Made by a program: the position numbers and the translations under genes. The notes below the pieces were generated by a model. It was not told the origin of the DNA and did no database searches. It saw only the letters and a program-made list of their open reading frames with translations. A stretch of 5,939 nt of DNA from JAJTFW01 sp046049215 (GTDB lineage: Bacteria > Bacteroidota > Bacteroidia > AKYH767-A > OLB10), in NCBI GenBank assembly GCA_046049215.1, contig JBJOER010000076.1:1-5939 (forward strand), given 5' to 3'. Positions 1 through 5,939 of the stretch are shown in pieces. Every line of letters starts with the position of its first letter. Positions within the stretch are counted from its first letter, which is position 1.

Positions 1-3000
1 CGTAAAGCGGAGGTTCCCGAAGAGGTAAAATCGATGGTTTGAATACCCGGAGCGAGCGATATGGGAAGTTTGGTCCAGATTTCCAGCGAATTATGGGTCC
101 GTACAGTGACGTAACAACTTGAATTAAGAAGAGATGGCGGTGGCAAAATCGCAGGAGTCCAGCCATTGGTCCCGACAATTACTTTTTGGGTAATAAGTAT
201 CCCATAGGGTGATACCGACTCACGGATAGTGACTGTCAAACTGTCGGCGGAATTGGGATTGTTTACCAAAACGTTTTGTTGAACTCCATTGGATAGGTAT
301 AAGCCCTCGACGAAAGCCCGGATCAGGATCTGAACCGTTGCTGCGGTCACTGCAAACCCGGAAGTGCTTTGGGTTGTACATCCATTGGCATTGGTCACTG
401 AAATGAAACCGGATGTTGCTCCGGAGGGCACCGTCGCTGATACCGAAGAAGAGGATGTGGACTGAATTGATGATGAACTCACTGCATTGAATTTGACCGA
501 CGACACACTGTTGAAGCCGGAGCCTGTCAGATTGACCACCGTACCGACAGGGCCGCTTACAGGGCTGAAGGACACGATTACAGGACCGGGTATGATCTGT
601 ATGTTTTGCGTAGCGGTTCGTTGACAACCGTTTCCAAAACCGTACGTGTAGGTTATCGGATTGGCCCCGGGACCTGCTATTGAGGCATTCAATACATTTC
701 CGGTAACTCCTAAACCTGAATAGGTTCCACCGGAAGGTGAACCTCCCGACAGTTGGACCGTGGTGTTGGAGCATACAGGAGATGTGAATGGGGCGAGACT
801 AACCGTCGGAGGCGGTATCAATGATACACTTGCAACCCCGGAGACAGTCCCAAAACAAACAGGACTACTGATTGAGACCAGGTTGTAGAATGTGGTGACT
901 GTAGGTGAAACGGAAAGGAAATAGGGAGTCGTACTGGTGGTAAATGTAGAAACGCTACTACCGTTCGTGTAGGAAACGGTCCATGGAGCGAGTCCGGTAA
1001 GGTCAAACCTTAGCTGAGCCACCCCGGTAGAACAAATCGTAGCCGACCCGGAGATCACAGCCGTAGCATCATCACAAAGGTCTTGTGCACACACATTGAA
1101 GGTACCCTCCTGCCCTACCGGTGACCAAACCCTGAGAACATAATTGGCGACAGGGTTCAATCCGGTGAATGTCCAGGTTCCTACTGCATTGCTCATACAC
1201 ATCAACTCCACCCCACCTCCACCACATTCAAAAAGCAACTGTGCCTTGAGTGCGGTTGCAGTACCCAGGGAAAAAGTCACTGTAAAATCCCCTGTATTAC
1301 CTGTATTGAAGCCCAGCCATATATCGTTAATGGTTGTGGTGGCATCGCAGGAGGGTGTAGCCCCGTTTGCGCCGCCCAAACCCGATGGTGTTGCAAAAAG
1401 TGTTGTAAACGAAAGCGTATTCCCGGGACAGGATTGCACAGGATTGATCGGAAAGAATGCAGCGTTGATGCACTCGTCGTATGCAGGTGGAATGGGACAG
1501 GCCGCATCCTCATAGACACAAAGGCTCATCGATCCGGAAAGGCCGATGGAGTACGTCCACACCCGGATGTAATAGGTCTGCCCCCCTACGTATTGGTTCT
1601 GGCACAAGGTGATTTGGGGCATGCTTACATTGACATCATCGCTGCATTCGATCAACTGACCTCCATTTCCGGGACAACCGCTCCAGACCTCCATCACCCA
1701 GTCTGCAACCGTACCGGCTGTGGCCTGAATGATGAGCTTTTTGTTGTTGGATGGCGCCGTAAACATCAGCCACCGGTCATCATCAGGTATGTTGCCTCCT
1801 AATCCGTCAGAGCATAGAGCATCGGGACCATTCTGACTTTGACCGCTGGTAACGGAGGTCGATACACAGTTCGCCTGGCTGGCTGCAACCGTGATCAGGT
1901 TCGCCATCGCACAATCTTCACCGGGCTGACCGGTGGTAAATGACTTCGGACCAGACCAGGCGCTCAGGCTGTTACTTCCGCAATCGCGACGCACGTAGTA
2001 GGAGTATGAAGATCCCGAAACAAGATTGGTCAGGTTCAGAAACGTATCCGCTGTGGTCATCTGGTTACCTGTTCCCAATGTAAAACCGGTCACACCCCAT
2101 TCCACTTTGTAAGTGGTTCCGGAGGGAGCAGCTCCGGCACCGCTGTTCCAGCGAAGCTTCACGGTCGATGCCGTCAAATCCAACACCGACAAGGAGGTGG
2201 GTTGTGGACAAGGAGGCGTAAACCGAAAGGTCAAACCAGCTGCAGGCAGTGTTGTGGCTGTGTAGGCGCAGTTAGATGTATTGGTCGCACCCTGGGAGGT
2301 ATTGGTCCAAGCCGAACCGGAGGCCAATGCGCGATTCAAAAAGGAAGTATTGGCTCCACCCCTGATTCCGACCTGCGCAGTACCATTGACCCAAGAGGAG
2401 CCTTCAAAAGTGCCGTACTGTATTTCGATAAGATTAGTAGTCTCGTGTAGCCGAATTTGAAAATTCATGGCAGGTCCCGCCCCTGCAGCAGTGGTGTTAC
2501 TTGGGCGGAAATTGACCCATTCGATTGCAAAAATCCTGGAAGGCGCTGACCCGATGGTGGCAGACCTGATGCTCGCAACTGTGTCAGGATCTGCCGGGTT
2601 GGCCACTCTGTAGGTTCCTATGAGATTCCCGCCAAAAATTGAAATAGCCCCGGCATAAGTCGCGGTACTGCCGATGGGATTGACATTGGTGGTGGATGGT
2701 GCCGTACCAAAAGTCAGAAACCCATTGCTTGAAGGGAATACAGTTAAATAAGATGCGGTATTGTAGGTGAATGAAAAAGGGAGGGTTAATGTTCCGACAT
2801 AACTGTCCAAAGTCTGGGTGCCGGTACCCGTCGTTCCGTTCGAATTCGCAGTAATAAGGGTTGTTCCCGAAGTAAGAGGGGTGTAAGTCTGGGACAGTTG
2901 GCTAAAAACATAACCCGACTGAGCGCTTGAAGAGGAAAATACCAAAAACAGCAAGCAAAAAGCCCAAAAGGCCAAACCGGTCAGGGGCGGTCGAACCGAA

Positions 3001-3005
3001 TTCAT
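1..3005 (-). CDS. Large secreted multidomain adhesin-like protein (3' partial)
   Basis: The frame is open for 1001 codons from ATG at 3005-3003 and leaves the left edge without a stop. The start is secure: the upstream frame hits TAA at 3041-3039 with no other start between, and a signal peptide follows directly (residues 1-28, hydrophobic core LAFWAFCLLFLVF, cleavage after SSSSA). Domains, by my reading: N-terminal beta-rich domain about 30-265 (SSNGFLTFG, FAIEWVNF); FnIII-like 266-361 (LRW, YKVEWG, YYVRRDCG, ending KSFTTG); two tandem PPC-like beta domains 362-499 and 502-644 (DDDRWLMFTAP, ECSDD, TYYIRVWTY; then NDIWLGFNT, YVLRVWSP); Ig/PKD-like repeats 645-733 and 734-806 (GGTYSGLGVTGN); IPT/TIG-like 808-887; and a conserved Bacteroidota C-terminal module from 891 (FVEGLYL, HNSLEIW). 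More than 20 cysteines in the exported part suggest disulfides. No catalytic domain is visible, so adhesin or scaffold is an inference. A type IX secretion signal, if present, would lie off the edge. Confidence 0.88.
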   Translation of the reverse strand, partial: MNSVRPPLTGLAFWAFCLLFLVFSSSSAQSGYVFSQLSQTYTPLTSGTTLITANSNGTTGTGTQTLDSYVGTLTLPFSFTYNTASYLTVFPSSNGFLTFGTAPSTTNVNPIGSTATYAGAISIFGGNLIGTYRVANPADPDTVASIRSATIGSAPSRIFAIEWVNFRPSNTTAAGAGPAMNFQIRLHETTNLIEIQYGTFEGSSWVNGTAQVGIRGGANTSFLNRALASGSAWTNTSQGATNTSNCAYTATTLPAAGLTFRFTPPCPQPTSLSVLDLTASTVKLRWNSGAGAAPSGTTYKVEWGVTGFTLGTGNQMTTADTFLNLTNLVSGSSYSYYVRRDCGSNSLSAWSGPKSFTTGQPGEDCAMANLITVAASQANCVSTSVTSGQSQNGPDALCSDGLGGNIPDDDRWLMFTAPSNNKKLIIQATAGTVADWVMEVWSGCPGNGGQLIECSDDVNVSMPQITLCQNQYVGGQTYYIRVWTYSIGLSGSMSLCVYEDAACPIPPAYDECINAAFFPINPVQSCPGNTLSFTTLFATPSGLGGANGATPSCDATTTINDIWLGFNTGNTGDFTVTFSLGTATALKAQLLFECGGGGVELMCMSNAVGTWTFTGLNPVANYVLRVWSPVGQEGTFNVCAQDLCDDATAVISGSATICSTGVAQLRFDLTGLAPWTVSYTNGSSVSTFTTSTTPYFLSVSPTVTTFYNLVSISSPVCFGTVSGVASVSLIPPPTVSLAPFTSPVCSNTTVQLSGGSPSGGTYSGLGVTGNVLNASIAGPGANPITYTYGFGNGCQRTATQNIQIIPGPVIVSFSPVSGPVGTVVNLTGSGFNSVSSVKFNAVSSSSIQSTSSSSVSATVPSGATSGFISVTNANGCTTQSTSGFAVTAATVQILIRAFVEGLYLSNGVQQNVLVNNPNSADSLTVTIRESVSPYGILITQKVIVGTNGWTPAILPPPSLLNSSCYVTVRTHNSLEIWTKLPISLAPGIQTIDFTSSGTSAL

Positions 3006-3033
3006 GAATAAATGTCTTGCTGATTTACAGTTC

Positions 3034-3065
3034 CTAAGTTACTGAATCCTGTCGTGCAATGCAAG
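3034..3065 (-). promoter_or_regulatory. Candidate promoter of the large secreted protein gene
   Basis: Read on the minus strand, a TTG-containing -33-like element (CTTG, 3065-3062) is followed after 20 nt by TAACTTAG (3041-3034). This is one base from the Bacteroidota -7 consensus TAnnTTTG. Transcription would start near 3027, leaving a leader of about 20 nt before the ATG at 3005. The leader is A/T-rich and has no Shine-Dalgarno sequence, as is usual in this phylum. The -7 box lies inside an imperfect palindrome (3028-3044). The match is short and imperfect, so this is only a candidate. Confidence 0.35.
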
Positions 3066-3141
3066 AAAAAAATCAAACGGGCAGATGCCCATGTTGCATT
3101 CCGATCCCCTTTGAAAGTATCATCGCACAGTCTGCACTCAC

Positions 3142-3196
3142 AAACCATTGAAATTGAAGTCGATTCGAAAAAGCCGAATGTGTATTCCAATGGTTT
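3142..3196 (+). repeat. Inverted repeat with nested hairpin and T-run
   Basis: The arms AAACCATTG (3142-3150) and CAATGGTTT (3188-3196) are perfect 9-bp reverse complements separated by 37 nt. The spacer contains a second small stem, ATTCG (3163-3167) with CGAAT (3175-3179), around a 7-nt loop. On the plus strand the right arm runs into seven T (3194-3200), which resembles an intrinsic terminator. The long loop and AT-rich stem make it a weak one. No plus-strand gene ends here, so it might stop antisense transcription before the tRNA promoter or simply be leftover structure. The pairing is directly visible; the function is unknown. Confidence 0.45.
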
Positions 3197-3202
3197 TTTT
3201 AC

Positions 3203-3210
3203 TACATTTG
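3203..3210 (+). promoter_or_regulatory. Bacteroidota-type -7 box upstream of the tRNA
   Basis: TACATTTG matches the Bacteroidota -7 consensus TAnnTTTG exactly, on the strand of the tRNA gene. Transcription would begin near 3217, giving a 5' leader of roughly 33 nt before the mature tRNA end at 3250. I see no good TTG-type -33 element at the expected distance (about 3180-3184 reads GTGTA), only a T-run just upstream. The leader contains a weak AAACC/GGTTT inverted repeat (3218-3222 with 3233-3237). Confidence 0.6.
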
Positions 3211-3249
3211 CAGCCCCAAACCAGTTACAAGGGGTTTTAAAAATTGTTT

Positions 3250-3323
<74 letters not shown>

Positions 3324-3357
3324 CAAATCCCTACGCCTCTTCCTGTATTTTTTGACT

Positions 3358-5939
3358 TTATTGCAGTTGGGCTTTTCGCTTGCTTCCGGTCAGGATTTTC
3401 CTGTAGCGTCGTAGCAATTCCCCAAATGAATTGAAATCTTCACGGTAAAAAGCACCAACACCCTGCGTGTATGGCGAGTTGAGGTTGTTAATGAGTGAGT
3501 TGTTGTTGGACCTATTGAATGCTTTCAACCGAATACGTCCGTCTTTGCTTGCTTTCACCTCCACCTGGAAATCCCCGATCAGATTCGATGTATTTTGTTG
3601 ATTTGTTCCGTTGGCGGCGTTGGCCATGCCGACGTTGCCATCGATGGTCACCCGGTCGTTGAAAAGGCTTGTGGAGAGTGCCACTTCCAATTCCTCGGAG
3701 GTAAGGGCGTCTCCCGGTCTGTAATTCACACCGACATTCACCTGGTTACTGATTTGAGAGGCCCAGTTCGACAATTGATTGCTTAACATTTCGTAGGCAT
3801 TCACACCGACCACAGAAGCACCACTTGTACTACCGCGGCTGGCGATCTCACTGGGGGCTGTGAATCGCCGCATGACCAGGAGGGAAACCGCCTGACGGTA
3901 TTTTTCCTCTTCTGAATTGATGAGCCTTTTCACCTGGTTCTCCGTATTGGGGTCGATGTTCAATACCACAATGTCGAAAATAATGGTGGGATTGAACAGC
4001 TTTTCCTTGAGTCCCAGGTGCAGTTCGACAGGCACGAGGGTTCTGAAGGAGCTATCCTGGAAAAGGTCATACAAACCGGTACGCAACTTATAAACCGCCG
4101 AAAGATCGATGGTCGCATCGTAGGGATCGCCAGTCCAACGGATCTTACCACCCTTCTTCAGGTGGAAATTCTTGTTGATGATGTTTTGCATCGTGAAAAG
4201 ATAGTCACCGTTCTCTATGGTGAATTCACCCTGCATGCTCAGATCCTCTTTGGGACTTATGGACATGGTGATATTGCCCGAGCCTGACCCTTTGATGACA
4301 TCGCCGATCTTTGAATCGAAAATGAGCTCAAACCTGGCTTCAGGAGTGATTTCCAAATCCATGTTGAGTTCGACACCGCTCAGGTCCGGTCCATCGGGTT
4401 CCCGCGACGTGGCCAGTGAGTCGCTGTGACTCACGAATGTGATGAATCCGCTTTTCCTTACCTCTTCGGGGTTGCTCAAAGGCAACAGGATTCGAGTACC
4501 GGATTCGGATCGCAGGCCGATGTTCATGACGATATAGTCAAGAGGGCCTTTGATTCCTACTGTCCCACTGGCATAAGCCTCGCCGTAATACACCGAGTTA
4601 TCGGTGTGCGAAGTGTTCATCACCTGAACCCTTTTGGCTGCTATGCCAAGATCGAAACGGAAATCATCGAGGTGTTTATGACGGATATCCCCGTTGAGGA
4701 CGGCTTGATTTCCATTGATGTCGTTGATGATGACATCTTTGAAAACGAACCTGTCGGATTCAATGGTTACATCCGTCGATAGATTGTAGGAGGTTTGCAA
4801 GTAATCGATGGTGAAGGAAATTTTCTGCAGAAACAGCTTGCCTGTGAGTTCCGGCTTGACTGGCGTACCCCTTAAATACAACTCTCCGCTAGCCACTCCA
4901 CCCAATCCGCTGACGAGTCCCTTCAGATAGACACCGAATGTGCTGACATAAGTCTTCTTCAATACAGCTTTGAAATCGAGCTCACCCTCCTTCCCGTTGT
5001 CCCGGTAGTGACCGCTCACCTCAATATTCTCGTTCCCACCCCTGGTCACGATAGCCATAACATCTATCTGCTTCCGAATACTGTTCCATTGCGTCAGGAT
5101 ATCGGCATTACCGATGGTATCTCCGAACCATTGAAGGCCTTGAATGGCCAGGTCAGCATTCATTCCGGGCTGATCGAATGCGCCGGCGAATGATGCCTCA
5201 CCATCAAGTATGCCTCCTGTCTGAACACCGAATGAGGAAAGAAACGGGTTGGCCTGGCTTATGTCGAAGGAGCGAAACCCCACACGCAAAATGGTAGATG
5301 TCGATTTGCCCAAAACACCTGCGAAAGAGACTTCCTGGTCTCCGGTGCTGAAAACGACATTTTTAAACACAACACCTGAACTGTCCACCAACATGAAATT
5401 GGTACTGTCGAGCGACCAATCCCTTCCGGCCACCCTCAGCTTACTGGGGTTGAAATGCAGGCTGGTATAGCCCGCATTCATGAAACTGGCGTTGATCCCT
5501 AGAGTCACCTCTGATTTCAACGAATCGAGTCCGTTGAAATCGATCATGACGGATGCCGTATCGCGGTTGGTGAATCCCTGAATGTTCAACTGGTTGACCC
5601 GGACGCTGTCAGTAAAGGCTATTCCGCCCAGGTCAGCATTGAAGTTCAGGTTACCCCGCTCTGAGAAACCATCTATGTTGATTCCGTCAAGGGCCACACC
5701 CTCATAAACGATACCGGTTGATTTCAGATGAAGGTCCACCTCGTTCAAATCGGTATCCATCCTACCTTCAAGCGATGTCCCGCGTGCGACTTTCAATTGC
5801 GGCAGGAAAACACTGGTCAGGTTCTCTGTATTTTTAAGTTGAACCTGAAAACTGAAATCCTGGCTGAGTGTCCGCCTGCTTTCAGATTCAAACAGAACGG
5901 GGATGTATCGAGTAGCAACGGACTGAATGGCTTTGGGCA
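3358..5939 (-). CDS. tamB: TamB-like translocation/assembly module protein (5' partial, C-terminal 859 residues)
   Basis: TamB-family proteins are large beta-rich AsmA-like envelope proteins, anchored in the inner membrane and reaching to the outer membrane. They are implicated in outer-membrane protein assembly and phospholipid transport. In Bacteroidota the TamA-type partner is less well defined. The frame is open from the right edge to TAA at 3360-3358, so the N-terminal anchor is not visible. A TTG at 5796 is an internal Leu: at least 46 more in-frame codons precede it without a stop. Visible landmarks, counted from the edge: GTPVKPELTGKLFL from residue 357, YYGEAYASG at 450-458 followed by GPLDYIVMNI, GKIRWTGDPYDA near 596-607, EKLFNPTIIFDI, and the C-terminal barrel-like strands around FNDRVTIDGNVG (759-770) with GVGAFYREDFNSFGEL near the end. 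The order matches the C-terminal TamB (DUF490) domain as I know it in Bacteroidota. The long alternating polar/hydrophobic strands suit a lipid-binding groove. No frameshift is seen. Confidence 0.9.
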   Translation of the reverse strand, partial: PKAIQSVATRYIPVLFESESRRTLSQDFSFQVQLKNTENLTSVFLPQLKVARGTSLEGRMDTDLNEVDLHLKSTGIVYEGVALDGINIDGFSERGNLNFNADLGGIAFTDSVRVNQLNIQGFTNRDTASVMIDFNGLDSLKSEVTLGINASFMNAGYTSLHFNPSKLRVAGRDWSLDSTNFMLVDSSGVVFKNVVFSTGDQEVSFAGVLGKSTSTILRVGFRSFDISQANPFLSSFGVQTGGILDGEASFAGAFDQPGMNADLAIQGLQWFGDTIGNADILTQWNSIRKQIDVMAIVTRGGNENIEVSGHYRDNGKEGELDFKAVLKKTYVSTFGVYLKGLVSGLGGVASGELYLRGTPVKPELTGKLFLQKISFTIDYLQTSYNLSTDVTIESDRFVFKDVIINDINGNQAVLNGDIRHKHLDDFRFDLGIAAKRVQVMNTSHTDNSVYYGEAYASGTVGIKGPLDYIVMNIGLRSESGTRILLPLSNPEEVRKSGFITFVSHSDSLATSREPDGPDLSGVELNMDLEITPEARFELIFDSKIGDVIKGSGSGNITMSISPKEDLSMQGEFTIENGDYLFTMQNIINKNFHLKKGGKIRWTGDPYDATIDLSAVYKLRTGLYDLFQDSSFRTLVPVELHLGLKEKLFNPTIIFDIVVLNIDPNTENQVKRLINSEEEKYRQAVSLLVMRRFTAPSEIASRGSTSGASVVGVNAYEMLSNQLSNWASQISNQVNVGVNYRPGDALTSEELEVALSTSLFNDRVTIDGNVGMANAANGTNQQNTSNLIGDFQVEVKASKDGRIRLKAFNRSNNNSLINNLNSPYTQGVGAFYREDFNSFGELLRRYRKILTGSKRKAQLQ

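Noticed and set aside
220..774. 184-codon minus-strand open frame in a second frame
   Set aside because: It lies entirely inside the large secreted-protein gene in another frame, and its Arg/Cys/Ser-heavy product has no domain logic. It is a shadow.
1144..1802. Two overlapping plus-strand open frames of about 120 codons (1144-1515 and 1434-1802)
   Set aside because: Both are antisense to the continuous secreted-protein frame, show no recognisable family and have no convincing promoter. They are shadows.
3002..3190. 62-codon minus-strand frame overlapping the start of the secreted-protein gene
   Set aside because: It covers the candidate promoter and inverted-repeat region, shows no protein family features and overlaps a well-supported start. 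It is probably a chance frame.
4426..4782. 118-codon plus-strand frame antisense to the tamB-like gene, and its smaller neighbours
   Set aside because: The opposite strand carries a conserved TamB domain throughout. Antisense frames of this size are expected by chance.

Overview
The window looks like a chromosomal segment from a member of the Bacteroidota, probably an environmental or marine-type lineage. Four observations support this. One large gene encodes a secreted, Ser/Thr-rich multidomain protein built from modules that recur in Bacteroidota surface proteins. A second encodes the Bacteroidota form of TamB. The start codon I can judge has no Shine-Dalgarno sequence. The tRNA gene is preceded by an exact TAnnTTTG box, the -7 element of Bacteroidota promoters, and does not encode its CCA tail. 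Genus cannot be inferred from what is visible.

Layout, left to right. Positions 1-3005 (minus strand) hold a very large secreted adhesin-like or scaffold protein. Its frame is open for 1001 codons and runs off the left edge without a stop. It has a signal peptide, an N-terminal beta-rich domain, an FnIII-like domain, two tandem PPC-like Cys-rich beta domains, two Ig/PKD-like repeats, an IPT/TIG-like domain, and the start of a conserved Bacteroidota C-terminal module. Positions 3006-3249 are a divergent intergenic region with candidate promoters in both directions and a stem followed by a T-run. Positions 3250-3323 (plus strand) are a CAT-anticodon tRNA, most likely elongator tRNA-Met. Positions 3358-5939 (minus strand) are the C-terminal 859 residues of a TamB-family protein whose start lies beyond the right edge.

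The two proteins share a cell-envelope theme: TamB acts in envelope biogenesis and the left-hand protein is exported. Nothing in the sequence shows that they work together, and a plus-strand tRNA separates them. Nearly all other open frames are shadows of the two long minus-strand genes. I found no CRISPR array, mobile element, attachment site or integrase, and no clear undescribed system. The least understood parts are the C-terminal module of the large secreted protein and the small structured intergenic region.
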